This document shows positions 32,323 through 43,979 of a stretch of 64,000 bases of DNA, one piece after another; position 1 is the first letter of the stretch; every line of letters starts with the position of its first letter. Source of the stretch: Gliomastix tumulicola. Lineage: Eukaryota; Ascomycota; Sordariomycetes; Hypocreales; Bionectriaceae. Location of the stretch: assembly GCA_001599755.1 (NCBI GenBank), contig BCHX01000001.1, positions 4,030,001 through 4,094,000 on the forward strand, in the 5' to 3' direction. A model generated the notes under the pieces. That model saw only the letters and a program-made list of their open reading frames with translations. It searched no databases and was not told the origin of the DNA. Position numbers and translations under genes: made by a program.

Positions 32323-34547
32323 ATGTTCCGCACTGCTGTTCGCCAGTCCACCCGCGCCGTCGGCGCTGTCTCTGCCGCTGGCAGAGTCACTGCGGTAAGT
32401 CTCCTCTCCGTTGTGCCGACGACCCCAGACGAAGCCGTTCCATCGAAAACACATCCACGCACCCGGTTCAGCCATCCGAAAAGGGGTCCTAGGAGCTCAA
32501 TTGGCATACTGGAAGGATATTTCGAGCTTTTTTCGAGCTCTTTGCGAGCAATCTGCAGTCTCCGGCGAGACACAGTGTGACGATGAGGCTGGACTCGGCT
32601 AACTGGTTTTTTCCCTACTGTAGACCCGAAATGCCGCACCCGCCGCCGCCAACGTCGCTGCCCGTTACTACGCCTCCGAGGCCAAGGCATCACCGACCGA
32701 GGTCTCTTCCATCCTCGAGCAGCGCATCCGTGGCGTCCAGGAGGAGTCCGGCCTCGCTGAGACTGGTCGTGTCCTCTCCGTTGGGTATGTGGAGCTCCCA
32801 GAAAAACACGCTCGGCAATGGGATGTGGTCCCTGTGAAGGGTCGTGGATACATTGCTTGTGTACCACATCGCCTTCAATCTTGCCACTGCCTGCCCTTTT
32901 GCAATTGAATTGGACTGACATTGTCTTCTAGTGACGGTATCGCCCGTGTGCACGGTCTCGCCAACGTCCAGGCTGAGGAGCTGGTCGAGTACGAAACCCT
33001 TTCTACAATACCTATGGTAGCCAATGCTGACTGTTGTTCTACAGGTTCGCCTCGGGCGTCAAGGGCATGTGCATGAACCTCGAGGCCGGCCAGGTCGGTG
33101 TCGTGCTTTTCGGTTCCGATCGTCTGGTCAAGGAGGGTGAGGCTGTCAAGCGTACCGGTGAGATTGTAAGTTTGCGACAATTGGACTACATAACAGCTTC
33201 GACAAAGCGACCTTACTGACTTGGACACTTCAGGTCGATGTCCCTGTCGGCCCCGAGCTGCTCGGTCGTGTCATCGATGCCCTCGGCAACCCCATCGATG
33301 GCAAGGGCCCCATCCCCACCAAGGCCAAGTCCCGTGCCCAGCTCAAGGCTCCTGGCATTCTCCCTCGCCAGTCCGTCAACCAGCCCGTGCAGACCGGTCT
33401 CAAGTCCGTCGACGCCATGGTGCCCATCGGCCGTGGTCAGCGTGAGCTGATCATTGGTGATCGTCAGACTGGCAAGACTGCCGTCGCCCTGGACGCCATC
33501 CTCAACCAGAAGCGATGGAACTCCACCGCCGACGAGGAGAAGAAGCTGTACTGTGTCTACGTCGCCGTTGGCCAGAAGCGATCCACCGTCGCTCAGCTCG
33601 TCAAGACCCTGGAGGAGAACGACGCCCTGAAGTACTCCATTGTCGTTGCCGCCACTGCTTCGGAGGCTGCTCCCCTGCAGTACATTGCTCCCTTCACTGG
33701 CGCTGCCGTCGGTGAGTGGTTCCGTGACAACGGCCGCCACTCCCTGGTCATCTACGACGATCTGTCCAAGCAGGCCGTTGCCTACCGTCAGATGTCTCTT
33801 CTGCTCCGTCGTCCCCCCGGTCGTGAGGCTTACCCCGGTGATGTCTTCTACCTCCACTCCCGTCTTCTCGAGCGTGCCGCCAAGCTCAACAAGAACCACG
33901 GTGGCGGTTCCATGACTGCCCTCCCCATCATTGAGACCCAGGGTGGTGATGTGTCTGCCTACATTCCCACCAACGTCATTTCCATCACCGACGGTCAGAT
34001 CTTCCTCGAGGCTGAGCTCTTCTACAAGGGTATCCGCCCTGCCATCAACGTCGGTCTTTCCGTCTCTCGTGTCGGTTCCGCCGCCCAGGTCAAGGCCATG
34101 AAGCAGGTCGCTGGTTCCCTGAAGCTCTTCTTGGCTCAGTACCGTGAGGTCGCTGCTTTCGCCCAGTTCGGTTCCGATCTGGATGCCGCCACCAAGCAGA
34201 CTCTCAGCCGTGGTGAGCGTGTAAGTTGAACACTCCTACTAGGTTGAACTCCCGAGACTTGATGCTGACGCTACATATTACAGTTGACCGAGCTCCTCAA
34301 GCAGAAGCAGTACTCTCCTCTCGCCGTCAACGAGATGGTTCCTCTCATCTACGCCGGTGTCAACGGTCACCTCGACATCGTGCCCGTCAACAAGATCCTC
34401 CAGTGGGAGGCTGACTTCCTCCAGCACCTCAAGACCAACGAGACCGAGCTGACCTCCACCATCGACAAGGAGGGTGCCCTCAGCAAGGAGCTCGAGGCCA
34501 AGCTCAAGGACGTCGTCGTGTCCTTCACCAAGAGCTTCCTTGGTTAA
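32323..34547 (+). CDS. atp1: Mitochondrial F1F0-ATP synthase subunit alpha
   Basis: Six exons, join(32323..32394, 32624..32784, 32932..32988, 33045..33165, 33234..34220, 34284..34547), 553 aa; frame continuous at every junction. Residues 1-24 (first exon) plus the Ala/Arg-rich start of exon 2 form a mitochondrial presequence; the mature part begins near residue 40. The Walker A motif GDRQTGKT lies at 212-219. The segments EYFRDNG-like (GEWFRDNGRHSLVIYDDLSKQAVAYRQ, shown in parts), PPGREAYPGDVFYLHSRLLERAAK and ISITDGQIFLEAELF are diagnostic of alpha. It is the non-catalytic nucleotide-binding subunit of the F1 hexamer, in the matrix. The first intron (229 nt) is the longest of the gene, which is common in fungal atp-1 genes and may hold regulatory sequence. 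Confidence 0.97.
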
Positions 34548-35033
34548 ACGGACGCTTGTGCAACCACCATACACACGAGATAGCACGGGTGGATAGAGAG
34601 GGGACTTGTCAGGATGCCGGTGGCTATACCAAAAAAATAGTGTTACGTCGTTTTATCTCCTCTAGAGGCGGAGGGAGCGAACGACAGGACGATCCAGGAG
34701 ATATCGCCAGTCGTACCATCATTGTAAATTAGAGCTCAAAACTCAATTGAATGCCCTCGATTCCTTTTGTTCTTTTACCTCTGAGCTTTTTGCATTCTTC
34801 AATACATCATTCCTAAAATTGAGTAGCCTTGATTGGTGACATGTGTGTGGTGTATAGTACTGTTGTGGGTTTGAGAAGGGGTTGTAGATTTCGGCGTTCG
34901 GTGGTTACATCGCATTACATCATGTCAACCTGACTTCCACTCTGCTCCATCTCACAGCCTCCCCAACATCGCATCGCCAACCGTATGTGTCTTCTCCCTT
35001 CTTCAAACTCGCTGTAACTGAAAAGTACAGAGC
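34548..35033. promoter_or_regulatory. Intergenic region upstream of NAD(P)HX dehydratase gene
   Basis: 486 bases holding the atp1 3' UTR and the promoter of the next gene. A probable 5' UTR intron runs 34983-35030 (GTATGT donor, CTGTAAC branch-like site, TACAG acceptor, 48 nt) and ends three bases before the start codon. Confidence 0.5.
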
Positions 35034-36327
35034 ATGTCCTCATCGACCTCGGTGCCCGACATGACGGCATCAACAAAAGAGATCCTCTCCAAGGTGCAGC
35101 GGCTGATCCCGCCCATGCTGGACAAGTTTCACAAAGGTGACAGACAACTCGCCGCCTCGTCTCCCTTCACGCCATTCACCGTGACTGACTGCTTCTGCAA
35201 CCGGTAGGCCAGCTTGGGCGAGTCGCAGTCATCGGCGGAAGCGAGGACTATACAGGCGCACCGTACTTCTCCGCCATGGCCAGCGCAAAGCTAGGCTGTG
35301 ACATGGTAATGACCGAACTGCCGTCACTTCTCCCATTCCCCATTCACCATCTCGCTGCTGCAGACTCACCATATCTTTCTCTAACTAGTCTCATGTCATA
35401 TGCACGCCCGCCGCCGCCGCCGTCATCAAGACCTACTCGCCCAACCTCATGGTGCACCCCCTCATGAGGCAGACCCCGCCTCCTCCGCACCGGGCCGCCG
35501 TCGACGCGGCGGCGACGTCGAGCCACGAGAAGGACGCGGAGGCGGCGGACGCGGAGCACGTGGCCTCGCGCATCATCGACGAGATGCTCCCGCGGCTGCA
35601 CGTCCTCGTCGTCGGCCCCGGTCTGGGCCGCGATCCGCTCATGCAGGCCGTCGTGGCGCGTGTCGTCCGCGCCGCGCGGGAGAAGGGCATGCCGCTCGTC
35701 ATCGACGCCGATGGGCTGCAGGTCGTGCAGAAGGACCCCAAGATCGTGGAAGGGTACAAGGAGGTCATCCTCACGCCCAACGTCGTCGAGTTCGAGCGGC
35801 TCTGCAAGGCCTTGGGTGTCGAGCCCGGGCGTGGTCAGGGCGAGGGCGAGACGGGGAGGGTCGAGGCGCTGGCTCGTGTCCTCAAGGGCGTCACCGTGAT
35901 CGAGAAGGGGCGGAAGGACTTCATCTCAAACGGGGAGGTGACCCTCACGGACGACCTGGAAGGCGGGAAGAAGCGGAGTGGCGGGCAGGGAGATACCCTC
36001 ACAGGAGCGTTGGCTACCTTCCTGGCCTGGAGGAAGGCCTACCTCGACGGGCTGTGGGATGTCGGCGAGGAGAAGCTGTCTGCGGAGGAGCTGATGGGAT
36101 TGGCTGCGTTCGGTGGCAGCGCTATCACGCGGGTAAGCCAGCGAACCAACAACCATCAAACCCCCTTTTCTCTCTAACAATGGACTTGGTCACAGGAGTG
36201 TTCACGACTAGCATTCATCAAAAAGGGCCGGAGTCTCCAGGCAAGCGACTTGACAGAGGAGGTGCACAATGCGTTCCTAAATCTCTTTGGCGAGGTGGAC
36301 GGTGACACGGGCGCCTCGAAGCTATGA
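35034..36327 (+). CDS. ATP-dependent NAD(P)H-hydrate dehydratase
   Basis: Four exons, join(35034..35136, 35208..35305, 35389..36132, 36196..36327), 358 aa. Donors are GTGACA, GTAATG and GTAAGC, acceptors GGTAG, ACTAG and CACAG. The fold is ribokinase-like. Key motifs are GQLGRVAVIGGSEDYTGAPYFSA near residue 36, VVGPGLGRDP in the middle, VIDADGL, LTPNVVEFERL and the anion-hole/catalytic GGQGDTLTGALA near the C-terminus. The enzyme repairs hydrated NADH and NADPH (NADHX, NADPHX) back to the normal cofactors, using ATP or ADP (yeast YKL151C, human CARKD/NAXD). The partner epimerase is not in the window. A 30-residue Ala/His/Glu-rich insert (about 92-120) seems specific to this lineage. It belongs to the same cofactor theme as the NAD kinase at 47.9 kb, though unlinked in layout. 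Confidence 0.94.
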
Positions 36328-39300
36328 CAACAAGATAGAGATCGGGAAATACTTACCGGGTCTTTTGACAGGCAGGCAAGGGAAAGACCTCTGAATGATG
36401 GGAATTGATAATTCGGGAAGGCTGGGAACACGAGCGGACGACTCAGTTGCACGACGAGGACTCGATTCGACCCTGTACCGGCTCTTGAGACCATGCTGAC
36501 AGCCTCGTATAAGTAGAGTCCTGGTAAGATACTAATACAGACGTATACACTTGAATATGCACACATGGTGCCTTATTCTAGAGTCAAGGTCTGGCCCTGA
36601 GAAAACGGTAAAGCAGCCCGGTAGCTGACGCTTCTCTCATTGGCTGTGAGGCATTCGGCCGTGATGGCAAATGATCCCGTGTCAAACTTCACTGCATCGC
36701 ACGGGCCCTTCCTAGCAGCTTTGGCTGAGGCAGCTGATATTTCCGTGCAACCTCGTCGGCCTTGGTAGATTGCTTAACACGAATCTCCGTATTACGGCTC
36801 GGAACTAGTCCACACTCAGGGTCTTCGATTTTGTGCAACCAGTTCCCGGGCGATCAGCCGCCAGTGCTTGCCGTTCGGCTCCCCATGGACGGGACGGATA
36901 GCTGCTTTACCGACCCGCACACGGAACCGAAAGGGTCCAAAGGGAGCCATTTTTCAGACACAATAATGTAAGTGGCAAGATTACTGAGCCTCGAATGGAG
37001 GCTGTGCCGTGCCCCCTTTTCAGCTACAAAGCTACTGTTCGTATCACTCTGAGTCAAGTGGAAATTTAGGCAGTAGGACCCCTGGACAACGAAACAGGAA
37101 ACGAGCAGGAAAATCAGAATGTAGAGGCTTGAACAATTTGACCAAGCCTTCCCAAGCTAGGACTGGATTGTCCCTGGAGGTAGTGATGTGGTGAAGCTGA
37201 CCCCTCTGTCTCCGAAAGACTAGGCCCTTGTGTAGCTGACACAAATCGTCCCTGCATCCGATACTGTCCTGCAGTGTGAAAATCTTTTCCCGAGAAGGCT
37301 TCATTGTGCAGGCCAAGAAAAACGCCCCCTTTGCGTTGTGTTACCTGTCAAAGGCGATAGCCTCGGGTAGTTCGTAGAATGACGAGGGTTCCATAACTCA
37401 AGGGCTTCTTACATTTCTATAGGACATAGAGAAAGAATGAGAGTATTGACCGGGAAGACTCAAGCATCTCGATCGTGTGAGAGAGCTCCAGCCCTTGACC
37501 GCAGCTCGGACTCCCAGCTGCCCCCGTCTGTCAATTGTGGCACCAAGCCACCAAGCAAGCCAACAGAGTAAGCCTTTTTAGTGCCGCTCCAATATGACAG
37601 AAACAAAAATCTCAATCAAAAACGGCTGCCCCGATGTTGGATTCGCAAGATGTCTCAGCTACTTAGGAAGGATATCCTCGAGCTCCCTTATGTATGGGGA
37701 TGAAGGAGAAGTAGACCTCGACTTCAAGTGGACGTAAACACACCCGTTCTTTTCGCTGCTCTGAGGGCTCTCAACATTCGATAGTCGAGCCGATTTTGAA
37801 TGGCCTCTTCTCGGATCTGCGTTGCTCCCGAGTCCAAGCCAATACTCAGCAAAAAGGATCAATGTCTCGGGTTCAATGCAAGAAGCGGTATTGTAATGAA
37901 TTAATAATGCACTACAAAGCTGTGGGCGGACATAGGCAACTCGGGGATCTGAGGGCGTATGTCTTCCGGTGTGGGTTGTTGGGTACTGTGGACAGACTTG
38001 GTTGTATTGGCTGGGTATGTCTCACTTGCCGCCCTTTTCGTTGGTCAGTGATGGGTCTGGCTTGCGACCCTACATACGCAAGCCGGCGGGGGGGCTTGCC
38101 ATCTCAGCTCGTTTAGGCTGGTTTGCTCCCGTGCGGTGAGAGAACGGGACCTTTTTTTCTTCTTCGGTGGAAGGCTGCGATGTCGATGAGGGCGCCCAAG
38201 CCATCATGTGCAGATCGGGACGCCCAGAGAGGGTCGGGAAGAACTCGCCCTTGACTCTGACGTTCCGACGGTGGTCCGATGGCGGGATGGGGGGGTGGTC
38301 AGGTGGCAAATATCAAGCGACGCTTGCTTGCTGATATCTTTGCTTCTGGGTGGTCTGGGACGGAGTCGATCGATGTCCAAGGGGGCTCGTGCGTGGGCCA
38401 GAGCCGGCTCTTTGGGATCTGGACCGGCGAACTAGCCAAGATATTTTCGGTGACGAGCATGACTAGACCGCGATTTTCCTTGCCCTTGCTTGTACTAAGC
38501 TGGCTCTGCTGGCTCTCACTGCGCTGAGTGAACAGCTCTTGTGTGGTGCAAGTCAACTGGCGATCCTCTCTGGATGATGCCGTGGAGCATATGAAGCCGC
38601 CAGTGTCATTGGGCTGAACAGGGACGGCAAAGTTTGCAAGGGGACTCCGTTAGACATCTCAAAAGAGTGCCGCTAATAGTGGACACGAACAGGCCGTGTT
38701 TGCGAGCTGGAGATGCAGAGGATAAACATACAGAGGAAGAAGCAAACAGCCCCACCAAGTCGCTGTGGCTGCCAATGAAGCTGGGACGCTGTCCAGGTCA
38801 TCCCCGCACATGCCTCGGATGACATCTCCCTGCTTGCCTGGTGCATCCCTTGCTCCTGCCCTACCTTCAAAGCTGGCTGTTCCCCTCCCCGCTCAAGCCG
38901 CCCAGGCCTTCACGCAATCAAGCACAAGCAATCAAGGAAACTTGGAAGCTCGTTCCTACCCCACCTTGGTCCGTCATTGACTAATTGAGAAGGGCAGATC
39001 GTGTTCCAGTGTTCCAGCCCGGACCACCTTCCCCCGACCGAGTCCCGCGTCGCCAATGCAGGTCTCGACAGCATCAGATTTTTTCAGGTCAAGCACCTAC
39101 TGCTTGTCTCAAAGCAAACGTCGTCTGAGCAACATGATTGGACTCGTAGATTCGGATCACATGTGTTTAGGCGTACTGGGGTTGACTTGGCCATGTAAGG
39201 GTTGCTCCCCACCGCTGCCTCCATAGGCTCAAGGGCAGCCATGACGGCACTGCGGTTTGTCAAGAAACAGTTTTGATTGCTTATTTCATTGAGACGGGAG

Positions 39301-40394
39301 ACTGTCTCTCTGGTGTATCTTTTGTTCCTCGGCTCCTGCTATTTCATCGGTTGATGCACAACTTGGTCGTTCCTTCCCTCGCGACACATTGCACAGAACA
39401 CAACTGCCCGACCAGCTCCTTCCTCAACCTCGCGACGTGGTACTTTGTACATTTCTCTGTGCCATTCTGGAGTGTTCCTGCCTCATTAAATCCAACGTGT
39501 AGGTATGTTTTGCTCGCGAGGAAGGCGCGTCCCTGCCGTGACCTCCGATATCACCATCAGCTTACGGGGAGCTCACCCCGGTCTCACTTCCACCTTAGCA
39601 CCCCACCCACCTCCTCCCCCTCGATCCCTTGCCTTTCGCGCCCTCATGATCATGTTCCCTGCTGCACTCTGCTTTTCAGCATCTTCTTCTTTCCTCGATA
39701 TCGCAGTATTCATCTTTTCCCTGGCCTCTAATCGCTAATTGGCCGCTGGATCTAGACGAGAAGGCCTCTCCTATTGCAGCTATCATCGTCGATTCGCCCC
39801 TCCACCCGATCACTTACACGCCCGCAGGTGAAGTCACACGCGGATCGGCGCCTGGGGATCGGGCAGGCGCACAGCGGTTACAACATCGAACGCGCCCTCA
39901 ACGAATTGCCTCCTCATCGTGTGGCAGACCGTCTTCACACACTGCCTTCCCTATTCCTTACTTCTTTGAAAAATTGCGTGTCACAAGCACAGCAATCGGC
40001 ACTCGAAGGATAAGTAGGCGGATCTGGGGTGTCACGAGCAAGCACTTGACGATCCGTCATTTTGATGGTATGTATGGCCTCTCTCCCTCCAAGTCATACA
40101 GACAAGTTTACGAACGTTTCTTAGGATTTTCATCCCCTGTCTGTCGCAAGGACTCGTTAAAGACCGAATGGAAGCACCTGACTGTCTTCACCGCTCCCAC
40201 TGTGAATCACACACAACCCGGTCACTGTGTCGGCCGGTTTTTACTCGTGCTTCTTTCATTGGTTGGCACAACACCACCTGCATCTTCCGCCTGTTTTACA
40301 ATCCTACTCAGGAATTTGTTTCTTGAGTCTTTCGGGAATATCTTCACCTCACACAATCGCATTCTGTCTGGGCCACTCGCAGAGGCTGCCCATC
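36328..40394. other. Long gene-free region
   Basis: About 4.1 kb, the longest gap in the window. No frame has recognisable features, and the longest (about 150 codons near 39.3-39.7 kb) reads as translated CT-rich leader. The last 1 kb (39.4-40.4 kb) is CT-rich and probably promoter plus long 5' leader of the downstream gene. A possible 5' UTR intron spans 40068-40382 (GTATGT donor, CGCAG acceptor). Non-coding RNA cannot be excluded. Confidence 0.45.
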
Positions 40395-41930
40395 ATGGCA
40401 AGCGGACTCGACCGGCTGGAGAGGTTCTTCACCTACAAGCGGAAGGCCTCGGCCATATCCCTTGAGGCATCCGCGGAGACGTCCGTCGAGCCTAGCACCC
40501 CGACCGACCCGTTGGACAACATGCAGTTTCCTTCGCCTTCCTTCATTCGACCCAAGAACACTCGCATGGCCGCTCGCGACGAGGTCCGCATTCGACAGCC
40601 TAGCAGCAGATCGTCGTCCACACACGACACGACTTGGCCACGCAAAGCCTCGGCGGACAGTGGGTGCGCGATGCTTCCAATGCCCGCTCGACTACCCTCA
40701 CTCATTATGGAGCCTTTCGGAGAGCTGGCTCCCATGTTTCAGGGCTTTAGCTTCCCTAAGCCTCCCAGCACCCGCTCTTCGGCCGACTCTGGATCTCTGT
40801 CATTCCCCGGATTGTCTGAGGACCGATCTTCTTGGCCCAATTCTCCCCTGAGCCGAGTCGAGACACCACCCTCCGAAGAGCGAGAGCTTGCATCACAGTC
40901 TCCGACAGCTCACAAATCGGAGGGCCTGTCAGCTATACCCACGCCTCCCTCATCGACACCTGAGTCATCGCCAGGTCTGGGACCATTGTCCGACTGGCAT
41001 GTCGAAGATGATCATGAATTCGAGATCCTCAACGAGAGCTTATGCGCCGACATCCAGCGTCAATTAGAAGAACCTCTGGCAATCACTACACTCCCACCTA
41101 GCCTTGACCTGGATTGCCAGAACGCCGCTGAGCCCCCTTCCCCATCTCGGTCGATCTCAAGCTCATCGCTCCAGGAGCCTGAGGTCAGCGATTTCTACAC
41201 CATGAGCGATTATAGCGTCGCTGGAGACACCTTGGACGACAGTGACTTGCCTAGCACCGGTGATACCCAGGTAACAGCCGCACCATCGGCACCATCTCTT
41301 CCATTCCGGTACGGTCCTTTGCTATTCCTAGAGCCACCAAGCAGTTGCCGAACCGCTGCTGTGGCTGCTCTGGAAGCTGCCCGTATCGCGACCCGTTACA
41401 ACTTCGATATGCTGTATGTGGTCAACCTTTGGCCAGGCAGCACGGCGAGTCGAGGCTCTTTTTGCGACGACACGACCTCCGTGGCCTCATCGCACGACAT
41501 GACAGGCCGACTTCTTACCGCCCACGGCCTTCACAATTGTCCGTCCCCGTTCCAGATTTCGTCTGATGTTCATGCCGAGATCTTGCAGTCGGCGGGATGG
41601 CTCGAGTACTGCGACGAGAAAGCAGATGCTTCCAGCTTTGGCCGGGCCTATGCCTGCGCCTTCTACCCCGGCCACTTTGATAATAAACGGGCCTCCCAGC
41701 AAACCTCCGGAACACAGTCAACGCAAGAGGAGGCCATCGACCGCGGACTGGTGTTTGCCGGCTACCGTAAGCCGAATGCAGATGGTTCCACGCCTTGTGC
41801 CACCAGAGAGGAGCTTGCGTATTTGCGCCACGACGTCGAGGCTCTGGTGGATATGCTCATCGACATTCATGTGGCCAACCAACTTCGACAGCCATATTCT
41901 TTCGAGGAAACCAGCCCGAAATCAAACTAG
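40395..41930 (+). CDS. Uncharacterised 511-aa protein with Ser/Pro-rich N-terminus and GAF-like C-terminal half
   Basis: Single exon, 511 aa. The start at 40395 (MASGLDRLERFFTYKRK) follows an in-frame leader stretch without coding character. Residues 1-290 are rich in Ser, Pro and acidic residues with many SP/TP sites, probably disordered and phosphorylated. Residues about 290-500 appear folded: LPFRYGPLLFLEPP, AALEAARIATRYNFDMLYVVNLWP, then LLTAHGLHNCP with an FQISSDVHAEILQSAGWLEY block, RGLVFAGYRK, and a terminal helix EELAYLRHDVEALVDMLIDIHVANQLR. The alternation of strand-like and helix-like segments and the late GL-V-AGY strand recall GAF/PAS sensor domains, but this is inference without a search. 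Codon use is like that of the neighbours. No transmembrane segment is seen. Confidence 0.8.
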   Translation: MASGLDRLERFFTYKRKASAISLEASAETSVEPSTPTDPLDNMQFPSPSFIRPKNTRMAARDEVRIRQPSSRSSSTHDTTWPRKASADSGCAMLPMPARLPSLIMEPFGELAPMFQGFSFPKPPSTRSSADSGSLSFPGLSEDRSSWPNSPLSRVETPPSEERELASQSPTAHKSEGLSAIPTPPSSTPESSPGLGPLSDWHVEDDHEFEILNESLCADIQRQLEEPLAITTLPPSLDLDCQNAAEPPSPSRSISSSSLQEPEVSDFYTMSDYSVAGDTLDDSDLPSTGDTQVTAAPSAPSLPFRYGPLLFLEPPSSCRTAAVAALEAARIATRYNFDMLYVVNLWPGSTASRGSFCDDTTSVASSHDMTGRLLTAHGLHNCPSPFQISSDVHAEILQSAGWLEYCDEKADASSFGRAYACAFYPGHFDNKRASQQTSGTQSTQEEAIDRGLVFAGYRKPNADGSTPCATREELAYLRHDVEALVDMLIDIHVANQLRQPYSFEETSPKSN

Positions 41931-42635
41931 TGCGGACGCAAGATGAATCCTGGGCGCAACTCGGTCCAGGCTAAGGCGAAGATCCGTTGAAGGCGTTGTA
42001 CAGCTCCGAGTGGCTTGGAGCGTCAAATATTTCCGCGGCTGGGCGAACCAGTCCAATTTTCTTTTTGTGATTTTTTTTTCAAGATACCATATGCGGCGAT
42101 GAATCTCGAGGACAGATGTAGTTGATGGAGGCGTTGGGGAATTATTGTTATCTTTGCTCTTATGGAATCGAAGGTGGAAAATCGGGTTTTGGCTGTAGCC
42201 GGAGAAGAGCTTGACGCTATCCTGTACGTCAATCAGGAATTGATGAACAGATCAGCCAGTTGGTTGAACTTGAAGGAGGTCGGAAATATAAACTGTTGCC
42301 AGCTTCCTGTATGTCAGGAACTCGGGTACTAGAGGTAATTCATCCCATAGGCTCAGAAAGAGAGCACCAAATGACGAAAAGTGATTCTCTCAAAGGCCGT
42401 AAGCTGAGGTGGTGAGGGACATCCCATTACTGCAGACTCAGAAAATCACGTTCTGCGATCCCGGGTGACTTGTTGCAAATAGGCTGAGATGGGATTCACC
42501 AAGGGATGCCTCCGTCCGTCTCTGGAGCTGTGGTTCGTCACTACGACGGAGAGATGACTTCGCAAAAGCGAGGCTGAAGCTGTCATGATCTGGATTGAAA
42601 TTGAGCGTGCTTCTATGGGGAAACACACACTCCCC
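41931..42635. other. Convergent intergenic region
   Basis: 705 bases between the 3' ends of the 511-aa protein gene (+) and PTPA (-). T-rich sequence at 42055-42085 suits termination. No gene is seen. Confidence 0.55.
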
Positions 42636-43979
42636 TTAGTCAAATGGGATCCTGCGGAGAGCCTGCTCCTGGCCCCTCTTCCGCATCTCCTGCGCAGCCG
42701 CTATGCTACTGGGGACCTTGATACCACAGCAGTCGCCCCATCCCGTGCCATCCCCGGCGTGGCCGGTGTGCTCGTGTCCCGCATGATCATGGCCCTCGGC
42801 ACCGTCCCCCTCGTCGTCGTCGTCCCCGGCGTGCGTGTCCTCGCTCATGCCGCCGGCGGCGGGGATGAGGCTCCCGAAGAGGAAGTGCTGCATGACGGGG
42901 AGCTTGCCCAGGACCTCGGCGACGAACATCTTGCGCATGCCGCCGTCGATCTTGGACCAGGACTTGGCCGAGGAGATGTCGTCGAGCATGGGGCTGTGCC
43001 AGCGGAGGCCCCTGACCGTCTTGGTGCTGTTGACGAAGCTGACCTGGTTCAGGTACAGGTACTCGCCGCCGAACTCCTCGAGGGTGAGGTCCTGGTGGAT
43101 GGCGCGGGGCGTGATGTAGGGGTGGTGCAGCAGCTGGGCGGCGCCGAAGAGGAAGGGGAGGAACTGGTAGTCGTCGAGGCCCCAGACGCCGTGGGAGCCC
43201 GCGGGCTCGAGGTAGTAGGTCATCTGGACGGCGCGCATGACGCTCAGGTAGCGGGGGAATACGCGGAGGATGAGGGCGGGAGCGTCGGCGGGGAAGTCGA
43301 GGACGCGGAGCTGGCGGAGGCAGAGGAGCCACATGAGGAAGTTGAGCTCGTGGCCGGAGCCGTAGTCGATGCGGCTGCGGTTGCCGAAGGAGCTCGTGAG
43401 GTAGGCCGAGGCCTCGGCGGCGGCGTCCGTGTTGCTCAGGCCGAGGGTCTTGTGCCAGGCTGCGCTGTGGGACTGGACGAGGTCGATGAAGCCGCGGAAG
43501 GCCTTGTTGCCGAAACGCGAGCCGCCTTGCTCGTCGGGAGGCGACTGCTGGACGAAGGATTCTGCTTCGTCGAGTATGGATAAGATGGCCTTGACGGCGT
43601 CACTGAGGTCCTCGTCACGCTTGGTAGCGGAGCAGGGCTTATCCACGACGGCGTCGGCGAGGCTAAAGACCCAGGCTTGTATCAGTTTACATGTCGGGGA
43701 GGCGAGGAAGATCTCGTGGTCCTTGGCGGACAGGATCCTCCTCGAGGGTGTGCGGTATGTCCATCCCTGGTCCTCTCCCTCCTTCAACGAGGATGAGGAG
43801 GAGGAGATATCTGCAGGAGGAGGTGGTAAAGCTGGTGTCTCGGGGGCGGGCGCCTGGTTCCCGCCAGGTTGTCTTCGTCGTCGGGGCTCGAGCTTGGGGA
43901 TTCGGTCTTTGAGGTTCGGGATGGAGGAGGCCGCGGATGCGTGCCCGGGGAGAGCTTGCGGCTGTTGTTGAGAGGCCAT
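42636..43979 (-). CDS. rrd1: Serine/threonine phosphatase 2A activator (PTPA, peptidyl-prolyl isomerase)
   Basis: Single exon, 447 aa. An N-terminal disordered region (about 1-75, Pro and polySer) precedes the PTPA fold (about 80-385). Signature motifs are FGNKAFRGFIDLV, SYL-type AYLTSSFGNRSRIDYGSGHELNFLMWLLCL (in parts) and GVWGLDDYQFLPFLFGAAQL, with HP-ITPRAI following. The C-terminal 60 residues are acidic, His/Gly/Asp-rich, and specific to the fungal Rrd1 branch. PTPA activates PP2A-family phosphatases by reshaping the active site for metal loading and has prolyl isomerase activity. The extended tail favours Rrd1 over the shorter Rrd2, but this assignment is by length and tail only. The gene is divergent from RRP46, with 462 bases between starts. 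Confidence 0.93.
   Translation of the reverse strand: MASQQQPQALPGHASAASSIPNLKDRIPKLEPRRRRQPGGNQAPAPETPALPPPPADISSSSSSLKEGEDQGWTYRTPSRRILSAKDHEIFLASPTCKLIQAWVFSLADAVVDKPCSATKRDEDLSDAVKAILSILDEAESFVQQSPPDEQGGSRFGNKAFRGFIDLVQSHSAAWHKTLGLSNTDAAAEASAYLTSSFGNRSRIDYGSGHELNFLMWLLCLRQLRVLDFPADAPALILRVFPRYLSVMRAVQMTYYLEPAGSHGVWGLDDYQFLPFLFGAAQLLHHPYITPRAIHQDLTLEEFGGEYLYLNQVSFVNSTKTVRGLRWHSPMLDDISSAKSWSKIDGGMRKMFVAEVLGKLPVMQHFLFGSLIPAAGGMSEDTHAGDDDDEGDGAEGHDHAGHEHTGHAGDGTGWGDCCGIKVPSSIAAAQEMRKRGQEQALRRIPFD

Noticed and set aside
35206..35600. Frameshift suspicion in the NAD(P)HX dehydratase gene
   Set aside because: The third exon frame joins cleanly to exon 2 through an ACTAG acceptor, and the family motifs continue without break.
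39273..39731. 152-codon frame
   Set aside because: Pyrimidine-rich leader-like composition upstream of the 511-aa gene; no family similarity.
42585..43583. 332-codon plus-strand frame across PTPA
   Set aside because: Antisense to a gene with clear PTPA motifs; Glu/Ala/Val-rich product without similarity.
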